Assembly (NCBI GenBank): GCA_030817875.1 | Contig: JAUSZU010000001.1 | Location: 6,138,001-6,202,000 of the forward strand | DNA from: Flavobacterium sp. W4I14 | GTDB lineage: Bacteria; Bacteroidota; Bacteroidia; Sphingobacteriales; Sphingobacteriaceae | Length of the DNA: 64,000 bases | Direction: 5' to 3' | Shown: positions 24,464 to 32,801 of the stretch, one piece after another | Position numbering within the stretch: the first letter of the stretch is position 1 | Layout: each line of letters opens with the position of its first letter | Notes under the pieces: generated by a model | Told to the model about the DNA's origin: nothing | The model's input: only the letters and a program-made list of their open reading frames with translations | Database searches by the model: none | Made by a program: the position numbers and the translations under genes

Positions 24464-25024
24464 ATGATAGAAACCCTATTGCCATATTATCGATATTTCA
24501 TAGCAGTACATGTTGTATTTGTAATCAGCTGGATGGCAGGACTGTTTTATATCCTGAGTCTTTTTATTTACCATACCGAGGCAAACGATAAACCTGAACC
24601 CGAAAAAAGTATCCTCCAAAAACAGTTTGTTAAAATGGAGGCTACTTTATGGAAAATTATCGCCACCCCAGCCATGATCATTTCTGTTTTGGCAGGTGTA
24701 TCTATGCTGACTTTAAACCAAGGCTTGCTTCAAGCCGATTGGATGTGGGTTAAGCTAGGTTTTGTTGTTGGCTTACTCATTTATCATTTCATCTGTCAGA
24801 ACATCGTTAAACAGCTTAAAAACAACCAATATAGGCTAAACAGCTTTCAGTTGAGGTTGTGGCGCGAATTAGCGACGATTTTTATGATTGCCATTGTATT
24901 TGTGGTCATCCTTAAAAGCGCCATTAACTGGATTTACGGTTTAATTGGTATAATGGGCGTGGCAATGGCCATTATGGTTGCGGTTAAGCTGTATAAAAAT
25001 TATCGTAAAAAGCGAGGTGAATAA
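24464..25024 (+). CDS. hemJ: Protoporphyrinogen IX oxidase, HemJ type
   Basis: 186 residues with four or five membrane helices. HemJ (UPF0093/CopD-like) features include AVHVVFVISWMAGLFYI with the conserved His17, KMEATLWKIIATPAMI and WMWVKLGFVVGLLIYHF. It oxidises protoporphyrinogen IX to protoporphyrin IX at the inner membrane. The haem-cluster context supports this over a generic membrane protein. The coproporphyrinogen oxidase and ferrochelatase genes are not in the window. Confidence 0.85.
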   Translation: MIETLLPYYRYFIAVHVVFVISWMAGLFYILSLFIYHTEANDKPEPEKSILQKQFVKMEATLWKIIATPAMIISVLAGVSMLTLNQGLLQADWMWVKLGFVVGLLIYHFICQNIVKQLKNNQYRLNSFQLRLWRELATIFMIAIVFVVILKSAINWIYGLIGIMGVAMAIMVAVKLYKNYRKKRGE

Positions 25025-25031
25025 TCTTTAT

Positions 25032-25182
25032 ACCACAAAGCCACTAATACACTAAGAATATTATTTAATAATAAGTTCCAAAATCTTTGAGTGTGCCTTA
25101 GTGGTTAATGAATAAATAACTTTGTTTCCTTTGCGTAAACTTGCACCGACTTCTTGATACTTGATACCCGATACTTGATAAT
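25032..25182. repeat. Dispersed repeats before an outer-membrane gene
   Basis: The gap holds an ACCACAAAGCCACTAATACA unit (25031-25056) facing CTTTGAGTGTGCCTTAGTGG (25086-25105), an imperfect inverted pair. After it come three CTTGATAC-type words in a row (about 25153-25180) ending 45 bases before the next ATG. Confidence 0.55.
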
Positions 25183-25226
25183 TTAATAAAAAACTATTCT
25201 AAATTTGGGCGATAAAATTCAAGCGC

Positions 25227-26385
25227 ATGTTTACATCTACAGGTCTGAAAAAGGCCTTACTACTAATACCATTTCTTTTTAGTGCTTATTTCGCTTCGGC
25301 ACAGTTTAATCAATCGGCTTTCGAAAACCGGATCCGTCCAGATAGCAGCTTAACCAACGAGGTTCATTTTAATTTTTACAATTTAAACTACGTCCGTAAT
25401 TACGAGTATACCAACGATTTTCATGATGGTTATACTTTGTACGGAACACAGTTGCAGCCTCAAATCGTTTACTACGCGCATCCTAATCTGGCGATTACCG
25501 CCGGTGCTTTTATCAGAAAGGATTTTGGTAGAAACGGGATTTCTGATGCTAAACCTTTATTCAGCGTAAAATACCACAAAAGAAACCTTACTTTAATTTT
25601 CGGAAGTTTAGAAGGTAATATTCAGCATAAGTATATCGAGCCTTTATACGATTTTGAAAGAACCTTAACCACGCCAATCGAATATGGAACACAGTTATTG
25701 GTAGAACGCAAGAAGTTTACTTTAGATGCTTGGATTGCCTGGCAGAAAATGATTTATAAGGGTGATCCTGCTAAAGAAGAAATTATTGGTGGTTTATCTA
25801 CCGAAAGCACTATTGCGGAAGGTAATGGCTGGAAGTTTAGTTTGCCTGCTCAATTTTTGGCTTTCCATCAAGGTGGACAAATTGATGTACTTAAAGAAAT
25901 TCCGATTACGACTATGTTTAATGGAGCAACTGGTTTGAAACTGCACAAAGCAATTAATACCAACATTAAACAGGTATATACCGACAACTATATTGCGGGT
26001 GTATAAAGATTTTTCACCTGAGAAAAGAAGAGCTTACCAAGGTGGCTTTGGATTATGGTTAAATGCGGGCGTAGAAAGTAAATGGGGCAGTTTGGTGGCT
26101 TCTTACTGGAAAGGCAACAACTTTATTTCGATTAAAGGAATGCCACTTTATGAATCGGTTTCAGATAACCTGTACAGTCCGGGCTTAAAGCAAAGTGCTA
26201 GAAACATTGTTTCGTTGCGTTATGCATACCAAAAAGAATTAATTCCACATTTATACCTTGATGTACGTTTCGAACCGCATATCGATCTTGATCATACCGA
26301 TAAACAACTTCAGTTTAACCATTCATTCTTCTTAACCTACAAGCAGGATTTCAAATTGTTTAAAGTGAAAAAGGATGGAAGGTAG
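25227..26385 (+). pseudogene. Outer-membrane beta-barrel-like protein, frameshifted
   Basis: A signal peptide ending ASAQ (~1-26) and long alternating aromatic strands (FNFYNLNYVRNYEYTNDFHD, LQPQIVYYAHPNLAITAGAF, YLDVRFEPHIDLDH) indicate an outer-membrane barrel. The first frame stops at 26006 after DNYIAGV. The next frame continues smoothly with VYKDFSPEKRRAYQGGFGLW to 26385. Removing one G from the GCGGG at about 25997-26001 would join them into a protein of ~385 residues. This is either a real null allele or a single-base sequence error. The substrate or partner is unknown. Confidence 0.7.
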
Positions 26386-26806
26386 AAGGTAGGAAGGTTG
26401 AGGGTGATTACTCTCATAAGATTTCAAACCCTGTAGGTTTTAAAACCTACGGGGTTTTGTGTTTTATAGACCGCCGAAGTTCCCCAGCGCTTTGTTCTTT
26501 TTTTAAACTTCGGAAGTCCCTGCCAACTAAACCCGATAGCAGCGAAAAACACGAAGGTGAGGTACGAGCCCCAGGCTTTGAAGTGAATAACTCCAAAGAG
26601 GTGCCTTTGGCACGGGACTGCTGCCCCGATGAAATGCTGCATGTTCATTTTCAAATAAAAAATCTATATCTTTCTTAAAAAAATATTTTAATTATATCTG
26701 TCTGATAATCAGTAGTCATATTTCTGAATTTAACTTTATTTAACTTTTTTTCTCACCTCATGCAACCATTGTTTGTAATCTGCCATCTTCTATATACAAA
26801 CACACA
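26386..26806. other. 421-base gap with hairpin and repeat words
   Basis: No gene is convincing here. The gap begins with a GGAAGGTAGAAGGTAGGAAG word, then a strong hairpin at 26426-26457. A conserved-looking segment follows (AAACCCGATAGCAGCG near 26526, GGGACTGCTGCCCCGATGAA near 26615) whose words resemble other intergenic repeats: AACCCGATAACAG near 13811 and, inverted, CTGCTATCGGGTTT near 42334. The last 130 bases are AT-rich and probably hold the sigma-factor promoter, which I cannot place. Confidence 0.5.
26426..26457. terminator. Bidirectional-looking terminator hairpin
   Basis: An exact 18-base palindrome, GTAGGTTTTAAAACCTAC (26433-26450), is extended by AAACCCT/GGGGTTT into a stem of 16 base pairs. 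It ends the transcript of the frameshifted barrel gene. The following T-run is short. Confidence 0.6.
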
Positions 26807-27376
26807 ATGAAATTGACGCGAAGCTATACGATAAACGATTTGATGGAAGGCTGCAAAGCTGGCGACCGGAAGATGCAGGAGCTGCTTTACAAGCAAACCG
26901 CATCGAAGATGTTGGCCGTTTGTATGCGCTATGCCAAAGATAGGATGGAGGCAGAAGATGTGCTGCAGATGGGATATATTAAAATTTTCCAGAAAATAAA
27001 AGAGTATAGGGGCGATGGTTCTTTTGAAGGCTGGATTAGAAGGGTTATGGTGAACACTGCAATTGAAAGTTACCGTAAAAATTTACGCAGCTTAAATGTG
27101 GTAGAAATAGATGAAGCTTACGAGCAACCATCAACCGGATTTGATTTTGGCACTTTAGGAATGCAGGATTTAATGAAGGTGATACAAAAATTGGCAGATG
27201 GTTACCGCATGGTTTTTAACATGTACGTAATTGAAGGTTATTCGCACAAAGAAATTGGAGAAACGCTTGGGATCTCAGAAGGCGCGAGTAAATCGCAACT
27301 ATCGAGAGCAAGGGCAATATTAAAAGAAGAAATTATAAAAATGGAGGGATTTGGTTATGCAACCTATACGGGATAA
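26807..27376 (+). CDS. RNA polymerase ECF sigma factor
   Basis: 189 residues. Region 2 (MLAVCMRYAKDRMEAEDVLQ then MGYIKIFQKI) and region 4 (GYRMVFNMYVIEGYSHKEIG then ETLGISEGASKSQLSRAR) are both present, joined by an acidic linker. This is the usual size for Bacteroidota ECF factors. The coding end overlaps the following membrane-protein gene by 20 bases, so that protein is probably its partner or anti-sigma factor. Target promoters are unknown; the adjacent barrel genes are candidates. Confidence 0.92.
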   Translation: MKLTRSYTINDLMEGCKAGDRKMQELLYKQTASKMLAVCMRYAKDRMEAEDVLQMGYIKIFQKIKEYRGDGSFEGWIRRVMVNTAIESYRKNLRSLNVVEIDEAYEQPSTGFDFGTLGMQDLMKVIQKLADGYRMVFNMYVIEGYSHKEIGETLGISEGASKSQLSRARAILKEEIIKMEGFGYATYTG

Positions 27377-28115
27377 GGATTTTGATCAGTTATTTAAGGA
27401 TGCTTTTGCTGATGCAGAAGTAGCACCTTCTAGGGATTTATGGAGCAGTATTGAAAGCGAAATAACACCTAAGAAAAAAAGAATCATACCGATTTATTGG
27501 TTATCGGCAGCCGCTGTGTTATTAATTGCTACACTTGGCGTTTTGGTTTATCAACAACAAGATAATACTGACGGAGATAAAAAATTGGCCAGTAACACCA
27601 TTGAAAAAGTTAAACCAGCGGTACGGGTACAGACCACTAAAGATTCTTCGGCTGCAATTGTTGCGCCAGTTGAAAATATAACACCAGTTTTGCCAGTTCA
27701 ACCTAAGGCGGTAAGTGCTATTGCCAAAACAAAGGTGAAACAAAACGTTAAACCAGCTGTGGAGCAACAGCGGATAGTTACGGCCCCTGAAATGCAAAGG
27801 CAAGAAACAATTGTAGCTAAAGTAGAAGAACCTAAAAAGGATATTAAAACAAGAATCGAAGAGGCGATTTTACAGCCAAAAGAAGAGGTTGTAACTGCGC
27901 TTGTTGCAACGCCAGTTAAAACGGATGAACCTGTTAACGATAACGAACAGAGCAATAGAGGTATCCGTAATGTTGGCGATGTGGTAAACCTCATTGTTAA
28001 TAAAATGGACAAAAGAAAAGATAAGCTGATCCAGTTTCGTACGGATGATGATGATTCTTCTTTAGCATCGATCAATATAGGCCCATTTAAAATAGGTAAA
28101 CGCAATAAGAAGTAA
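27357..28115 (+). CDS. Single-pass membrane protein, putative anti-sigma partner
   Basis: 252 residues. The cytoplasmic N-terminus (DKDFDQLFKDAFADAEVAPS, then RDLWSSIE) resembles the N-terminal segment of many Bacteroidota genes that follow ECF sigma factors. One membrane helix (IPIYWLSAAAVLLIATLGVL, ~44-64) separates it from a long periplasmic Lys/Glu/Val/Pro-rich tail with no catalytic motif. The start ATG 27357 overlaps the sigma gene. Role in holding the sigma factor is inferred from position. Confidence 0.7.
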   Translation: MQPIRDKDFDQLFKDAFADAEVAPSRDLWSSIESEITPKKKRIIPIYWLSAAAVLLIATLGVLVYQQQDNTDGDKKLASNTIEKVKPAVRVQTTKDSSAAIVAPVENITPVLPVQPKAVSAIAKTKVKQNVKPAVEQQRIVTAPEMQRQETIVAKVEEPKKDIKTRIEEAILQPKEEVVTALVATPVKTDEPVNDNEQSNRGIRNVGDVVNLIVNKMDKRKDKLIQFRTDDDDSSLASINIGPFKIGKRNKK

Positions 28116-28202
28116 GCTAGGATTAAATCGGGATTAACAGATTTTAGGATACGACATTCAAACCATTCACTCATTCAATAATTCAATAAAACACACACAT
28201 AC

Positions 28203-29022
28203 ATGAAACGTCTAATTTATACAACACTTTTGGTAAGCGGGCTTGCCGGTGTTATGGCTCCAGGTGCTTTTGCACAACAAGATACAGTAGTTAAAGATAG
28301 CATAGTAAAAAGAAAAAAAAGTTTTTCGCTAAACATGACCTTGAATGGTGGTGAGAACAAAAAAAGCGATTCAACTGTCGCTGCATCAAAAAAAGGCCGT
28401 TTTGTGGGTGGGATTACTTTTACCAGGGTTGATTGGGGGTTCTCCAGGTTAATTGACAATGGCAGTTTCAACTTATCTCCAAACAACGATTTTTTGGATT
28501 TATAAAGGTGGCAAAACCAGTACTTTCTCTTTCGATGTTCTGCAATTTGGCTATCGTTTCAACTCTAACTTTAAGGTTTATGTAGCCGGTGGTTTCGACT
28601 GGACATTGATCCGCTTACGAAAAGACATTACTATTGCTAAAAATTCTAACGAATTTGTATATACCGATCAGGCACCTGTACATTTTTCAAAAAACCGTTT
28701 CTCGAGCAGCTATGTACATATTCCATTAAACTTCGAATTCCGTACCAGCGAAAACAAAAACAGCAAAAGATTTTACCTGGTTTTAGGTCCGGAGGTTAGC
28801 TTTTTGCTAAATGGAAAAATTAAACAGATAAGCGAAGAACGTGGTAAAGAAAAACAATATGATAGCTACCACTTTCAATCGGTTCGTTACGGAGGTACAG
28901 TTAGATTTGGCTATGGTGGTATAGGATTATTTACCAAGTATTACTTTAACGATATGTTTACTACCGCTCAACAAGCTGGCTTAAAGAACATGAGCTTCGG
29001 GGTTACCTTCGGATTAAATTAA
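28203..29022 (+). pseudogene. Outer-membrane beta-barrel-like protein (PorT-like), frameshifted
   Basis: A signal peptide ending AFAQQ (~25 residues) opens the first frame, which ends at 28505 in SPNNDFLDL. The second frame carries the rest of the protein from YKGGKTSTFSFDVLQFGYRF to LKNMSFGVTFGLN at 29022, with strand patterns of the small PorT-like barrels. Deleting one T in the ATTTA at about 28498-28502 restores a protein of ~270 residues. It is the third gene after an ECF sigma factor, so it may be a regulated envelope protein. Confidence 0.7.
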
Positions 29023-29046
29023 AACAGCAACACACAAATAAAACAG

Positions 29047-29079
29047 ATCCTGTTTCGGTTAGGCGAGACAGGATTTTTT
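29047..29079 (+). terminator. Intrinsic terminator
   Basis: ATCCTGTTTCG (29047-29057) pairs with CGAGACAGGAT (29064-29074) including a G-T pair and is followed by a run of T. It ends the sigma-factor operon. The minus-strand PIN toxin gene ends just beyond. Confidence 0.75.
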
Positions 29080-29082
29080 GTT

Positions 29083-29499
29083 TTATAATGTTTTTAGAAA
29101 CATTGTAGGCGTTAATACACTTAGCTTACTCCTTTTGTAGTCTTTAATATTTCGCGTAATTATAGCATTAATTGATCCATGGTTTTCAGCCGAAAAATTT
29201 TGGAGTGCATCTTCAAAATCTGTGAATTCAGAATCGATTGAAGTCAAAATAACATTTTTGTCAATTATTAAAATATCTAAAAAAGTAAATAATATCTTAA
29301 AGTCGGCCAAAATATCTTTATGACTAAAGTGTTTTCTCAACAAATAATACGTGTTGGCTATTATTAAACCGGAAACAAAACCATTGATTTTTTGGTTGAC
29401 ACATAAATTCAGAATTTTTGATGAATCAATAAAAAATGGTTCTCGTTTCAGAAAAAAATCAAGTAAAACATCAGAATCAATGAGAATGTTATCTTTCAT
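29083..29499 (-). CDS. PIN-domain toxin-like protein
   Basis: 138 residues. PIN fold with Asp8 (ILIDSDVLLDFF), Asp94/Asp97 in DFEDALQ and a C-terminal ITRNIKDYKRS with VLTPTMFL. This is the pattern of the PIN group that pairs with ribbon-helix-helix-like antitoxins in Bacteroidota. The metal-binding Asp in the ITRD position is replaced by Asn117, with Asp120 nearby, so activity is less certain. It overlaps its partner by 11 bases. Confidence 0.8.
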   Translation of the reverse strand: MKDNILIDSDVLLDFFLKREPFFIDSSKILNLCVNQKINGFVSGLIIANTYYLLRKHFSHKDILADFKILFTFLDILIIDKNVILTSIDSEFTDFEDALQNFSAENHGSINAIITRNIKDYKRSKLSVLTPTMFLKTL

Positions 29500-29773
29500 T
29501 ATTATTTAAATATTTTTGATATTTCTCATCCCTGACTTTCTCTAGTTCTTTTTTATAATCATAATCATCAGGTAGTTCTACTTTCGGGCGGAGCATCAAA
29601 GATTTTATGATTGGAGAAAGCTCATCATCGTCTTTTACAATCTCTTCTTTTTTGATAACAGCTTTTAAATAATTTTCTACCACTGCAGATAGGCTTCTGC
29701 CTTGCTGTTCTGCATAAGCTTTTGCCTGTTTAATAACAGACTTATCTATAGTTAAGGTTAGTTTAGTGTTCAT
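29489..29773 (-). CDS. Antitoxin, ribbon-helix-helix-like (DUF6364-like)
   Basis: 94 residues. The N-terminus (MNTKLTLTIDKSVIKQAKAY, then AEQQGRSLSAVVENYL) has the strand-helix-helix pattern of RHH antitoxins of the DUF6364 sort, followed by an acidic PDDYDYKKELEKVRDEKYQK tail. I place the start at 29773 rather than 29881 because the longer frame adds 36 residues that are not protein-like and reach into a repeat region. It overlaps the toxin gene by 11 bases. Confidence 0.78.
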   Translation of the reverse strand: MNTKLTLTIDKSVIKQAKAYAEQQGRSLSAVVENYLKAVIKKEEIVKDDDELSPIIKSLMLRPKVELPDDYDYKKELEKVRDEKYQKYLNNNER

Positions 29774-29867
29774 GGCCTTATAATTGCTGATGTATTGATG
29801 TAAAGATACATAGATGCTTGGATACGTGCAAAAATAAAATATAACGCACGTGTGATTTTGTTTGCAC

Positions 29868-29900
29868 CTTAAGCCTTCCACCTTAAAACCCTCTACCTTT
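29868..29900. repeat. AGGTGGAGGGT-family repeat (inverted copy)
   Basis: ACCTTAAGCCTTCCACCTTA then AAACCCTCTACC is the complement of the units at 6720, 6844 and 18853. It stands between the divergent antitoxin and ABC ATPase genes. Confidence 0.55.
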
Positions 29901-29916
29901 TTCTTATCTTTACCAC

Positions 29917-30909
29917 GTGAGCAATACCATAATCAACGTTAAAAATTTAACCAAGCAATATCAGGCAGAACAGGCCGGTGGGATTAAAAATGTAAGTTTC
30001 GAAATCAAAAGAGGCGATATAGTGGCCATAATCGGAGAGAGTGGAAGTGGAAAATCGACCTTACTGAAATCTATTTACGGATTGCTGAAAACCGATGAGG
30101 GCGAAATCTTTTTCGAAGATCAAAGGGTTAAAGGCCCTGATGAACAACTCATCCCGGGCCACAAACAGATGAAGATGGTTACGCAGGATTTTTCGTTAAA
30201 TATTTATGCGAAGGTTTACGATAATATTGCCTCACAACTATCGAACACCGACCTTAAAACCAAAGCCGATAAAACGCTCCAGATTATGGAACATCTTCGG
30301 ATTTCGCCACTCCAGAACAAAAAAATTATCGAGCTGAGTGGGGGAGAGCAGCAGCGGGTGGCTATAGCAAAAGCAATGGTTGCCGATACACAGGTTTTAC
30401 TTTTAGACGAACCTTTTAGTCAGGTTGATGCGCTACTTAAGAATCAACTGCGTGCCGATATTAAACGAGTAGCCTCCGAAACTGGTGTTACCGTAATTTT
30501 GGTTTCTCACGATCCGGCTGATGGTTTGTTTTTGGCCGATCAGTTACTTATCCTAAAAAATGGCGAGCTATTACAAACAGGAAAACCAGCTGACATTTAT
30601 CAGCACCCAAAACACATTTATACCGCTCAAATTTTAGGCAATGCTGTGGTTTTATCAAAAGCCGATGCCGAAAAAATTGGTTTAAAAACGGAAAAAGAAT
30701 TCGTCGTGTTTTATCCCGAATGGGCTGAAATAAGCAATAGTTGGAGCAGCAGGCGCTATGAGGTAAAGGATGTATACTACAAAGGTTTTTATGATGAACT
30801 GCTTTTGGAAAGAAATGGTATTAACATCCGTGCCTTACAATTAAACAGGGAAGAGCATAAAAAAAACGACCACGTTCAATTGAACATCAGTCGTTTTTTG
30901 GAGTTTTAA
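29917..30909 (+). CDS. ABC transporter ATP-binding protein
   Basis: 330 residues. ATPase of the PotA/CysA group: Walker A GESGSGKSTLL (47-57), signature LSGGEQQRVAIAKAM and Walker B VLLLDEPFSQVD. The ~90-residue C-terminal extension beyond the NBD (ILGNAVVLSKADAEKIG onward) is in the place of the regulatory TOBE-like domain. No permease or binding protein lies nearby, so the transported substrate is unknown. The start is GTG, with a near -7 match (TATCTTTA at 29905) just before it. An intrinsic hairpin lies inside the last codons. Confidence 0.85.
   Translation: MSNTIINVKNLTKQYQAEQAGGIKNVSFEIKRGDIVAIIGESGSGKSTLLKSIYGLLKTDEGEIFFEDQRVKGPDEQLIPGHKQMKMVTQDFSLNIYAKVYDNIASQLSNTDLKTKADKTLQIMEHLRISPLQNKKIIELSGGEQQRVAIAKAMVADTQVLLLDEPFSQVDALLKNQLRADIKRVASETGVTVILVSHDPADGLFLADQLLILKNGELLQTGKPADIYQHPKHIYTAQILGNAVVLSKADAEKIGLKTEKEFVVFYPEWAEISNSWSSRRYEVKDVYYKGFYDELLLERNGINIRALQLNREEHKKNDHVQLNISRFLEF
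30861..30899. terminator. Terminator hairpin within the end of a coding sequence
   Basis: AAAAAACGAC (30861-30870) pairs with GTCGTTTTTT (30890-30899) around a small palindrome, GTTCAATTGAAC. Both arms lie in the last codons of the ABC ATPase gene (stop 30907-30909). The run of T on one strand and of A on the other suits transcripts in both directions, including the lipoprotein gene ending at 30918. Confidence 0.65.
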
Positions 30910-30917
30910 AATACTAG

Positions 30918-31328
30918 TTATAAATCGTTTCCAACAAGAACTATTTTTACCCTTACCGTTGATGTAGGTTTTATCGGCGTTGTTGCCTGGTAATCTGAGC
31001 TTTGTACGTCGATAGATACGCCGCCTTTATATACTTCGAAGCTATATGCATCAACATTATAAACAAACGGTAATGCAATATAACTTGCACCGCTATTGTA
31101 AGAAATGTAAACCAAAGTTCCTTCATTGTCAACATGATATTGGTCGATTTCAGGAACAGAAATATCTGCAGTAAATGTTTTTTGGTCATTACTTAATACC
31201 CATGCATTGGGAGATATATCCTTAACTACAGTTAAAATGGCATTGGCTGGTTGAACAATTGTGTCTTTTTTGCAGGAAGCCAGACCTAGTGTGGCAATGC
31301 AAAGCATTAAGATGGTAAATTTTTTCAT
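30918..31328 (-). CDS. Small lipoprotein of unknown function
   Basis: 136 residues. Lipoprotein signal with Cys19 in GLASCKKD, followed by a mainly beta soluble domain (ILTVVKDISPNAWV, FTADISVPEIDQYHV, SFEVYKGGVSIDVQ). Such proteins are common in Bacteroidota and are placed in the periplasm or outer membrane. There is no recognisable motif, and it is convergent with the ABC ATPase gene. Confidence 0.78.
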   Translation of the reverse strand: MKKFTILMLCIATLGLASCKKDTIVQPANAILTVVKDISPNAWVLSNDQKTFTADISVPEIDQYHVDNEGTLVYISYNSGASYIALPFVYNVDAYSFEVYKGGVSIDVQSSDYQATTPIKPTSTVRVKIVLVGNDL

Positions 31329-31464
31329 GTTGATTAGTTTTTATTTGTGTGTGTGATATTGGTATTACAAATCTGCTGCCAAAAAAATATAATTAGAGAT
31401 TTATGGATTAATTATTGTGCAACAGATTAAATACACAAATGTTGGCACCCTATTTTTTTTAAAT

Positions 31465-32025
31465 ATGAAGCTCTTTTTTCGCCTCTTGCCCTGGTTAATT
31501 TTAATCGTTGCGGGGTATTTATTTATCTCCAAAAAGTTCAGTATCAATACCTCTGTAGAGAGCAAACATCAGCTTCTGGTAGAGAAAATTGAGGCAATTG
31601 GTAAATTAGAGCTGGTAAGGTACCAGATCAGCGATGTTTTAGAACACAAAAACAAAACAGACTTTTTACCCGAAGCCAGTGTTTTATTGATTGTTAAAGC
31701 CGAGGCAGTAGGCTGTATCGATTTAACAAAAATTACCCGTGAAGATATTGATATTGATGCGGACACCGCTGTAGTAAATTTACCACAGCCTGAAATATGT
31801 TATGTAAAAATCGACCATAAAAACTCCCGTGTTTACGATACAAAGATGGCTTTCTTCCGCGAGGCTGGTTTGGTAGATGAAGCGTATAAAGCAGCCGAAA
31901 GACAAGTAACCGCAGAAGTTAAAAAATCAAGTATTTTAACACAGACTAAAACCAATGCTACAACAGTACTTAAACCGATTATCGAAGGATTGGGCTACAA
32001 GAATGTGCGGTTTACTTTTGAGTAA
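31465..32025 (+). CDS. DUF4230-type membrane-anchored protein
   Basis: About 186 residues. One N-terminal membrane helix (MKLFFRLLPWLILIVAGYLF) is followed by a soluble domain with the layout of DUF4230: a strand ELVRYQISDVLEHKN, then VKAEAVGCIDLTKI and DTAVVNLPQPEICYVKID, and a helix VDEAYKAAERQVTAEVKKSS near the C-terminus. Function unknown. The ATG 31465 was chosen; a GTG at 31417 would add 16 residues. Confidence 0.75.
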   Translation: MKLFFRLLPWLILIVAGYLFISKKFSINTSVESKHQLLVEKIEAIGKLELVRYQISDVLEHKNKTDFLPEASVLLIVKAEAVGCIDLTKITREDIDIDADTAVVNLPQPEICYVKIDHKNSRVYDTKMAFFREAGLVDEAYKAAERQVTAEVKKSSILTQTKTNATTVLKPIIEGLGYKNVRFTFE

Positions 32026-32029
32026 GGCC

Positions 32030-32190
32030 TATGAGGTTTAAGGTGTAAGGTTAAGCGTGATCTTCACATGGTGTCGTTATCTCGACCGGAACGCAGTGGA
32101 GCGGAGAGATCTGCCTCGAGATAGATTTAGCTTCGCTGAGCACTTCGTGGTTCTCGACTGCGTTGCACTCCGCTCGAAATGACGGCCATC
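32030..32190. repeat. Palindromic repeat downstream of the DUF4230 gene
   Basis: A short AGGTTTAAGGTGTAAGGTTA word (32038-32053) is followed by a GTCGTTATCTCGACCGGAAC then GCAGTGGAGCGG arm (32071-32102). This faces CTCGACTGCGTTGCACTCCG then CTCGAAATGACG (32153-32184). It is an ~115-base imperfect palindrome of the GGAGCGG/TCGAAATGACG family that recurs at 32656-32776. Confidence 0.6.
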
Positions 32191-32194
32191 GGTT

Positions 32195-32545
32195 TTATTT
32201 CAAAAAATCTTCCCTATGTGGATTAAAAATATCGATCAATAATCCGGCTTCTAAACAAATTACGCCATGAAATACATTTGACGGGGCAAAGAAAACATCA
32301 CCTTCATTTAAAACTTTCTTGTCATCACCCATGGTCACTTCAAAACTTCCTTTTGCTACATAACTCATTTGTAAATGAGGATGATTGTGAATGGTACCAA
32401 TGGCACCTTTTTCAAAGTCTACTTTAACCAACATCAACTGATTATCGTAAGCCATAATTTTGCGTTTAACGCCTGCGCCTAAATTTTCCCAATCAATATT
32501 ACTGTCAGAAATTAATGCTTTGTTGCTTAAGTCTTTGAAATTCAT
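32195..32545 (-). CDS. Cupin-domain protein
   Basis: 116 residues, single cupin fold. Metal ligands are visible as His53, His55 and His57 in IHNHPHLQ and His93 in VFHGV. This resembles small KdgF-like cupins, but the substrate is unknown. It is separated from ilvA by two palindromic repeats and is therefore probably not part of the amino-acid cluster. Confidence 0.8.
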   Translation of the reverse strand: MNFKDLSNKALISDSNIDWENLGAGVKRKIMAYDNQLMLVKVDFEKGAIGTIHNHPHLQMSYVAKGSFEVTMGDDKKVLNEGDVFFAPSNVFHGVICLEAGLLIDIFNPHREDFLK

Positions 32546-32562
32546 TTTTTTATATTAAGATG

Positions 32563-32639
32563 TGTCATGTTGTCCAAGGGACTCCTACGGAGAGCTTGTC
32601 GAAATACTGTGATTGTCCTTCGACAGGCTCAGGATGACA
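32563..32639. repeat. CTCAGGATGACA-family palindrome
   Basis: GTCATGTTGTCCAAGGGAC ... TTGTCGAA faces TTCGACAGGCTCAGGATGAC. This ~77-base imperfect palindrome is related to the ones at 40569 and 7600. Confidence 0.6.
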
Positions 32640-32655
32640 AATTACTAAAATCAGT

Positions 32656-32776
32656 CGTCATTTCGACTGGAGCTAACCGGTTTTCATCGGTAGCGGAACG
32701 GAGAAATCTTTCTTTTAGCATTAATCAAACAACTTAACAGATTTCTCGACTTCGCTGCACTCCGCTCGAAATGACG
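32656..32776. repeat. GGAGCGG/CGAAATGACG-family palindrome
   Basis: CGTCATTTCGACTGGAGC, then GCGGAACGGAGAAATCT, faces AGATTTCTCGACTTCGCTGC then ACTCCGCTCGAAATGACG. This forms a ~120-base element downstream of ilvA. Confidence 0.65.
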
Positions 32777-32801
32777 AAATTATTTTGGCGGTTAAATAAC
32801 C

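Noticed and set aside
26457..26678. Small overlapping frames on both strands in the 26.4-26.7 kb gap
   Set aside because: Both strands show frames of similar length in repeat-like DNA; neither has a recognisable domain.
28217..28486. Minus-strand frame opposite the frameshifted barrel gene
   Set aside because: Antisense shadow of the signal-peptide and strand-rich region; no domain.
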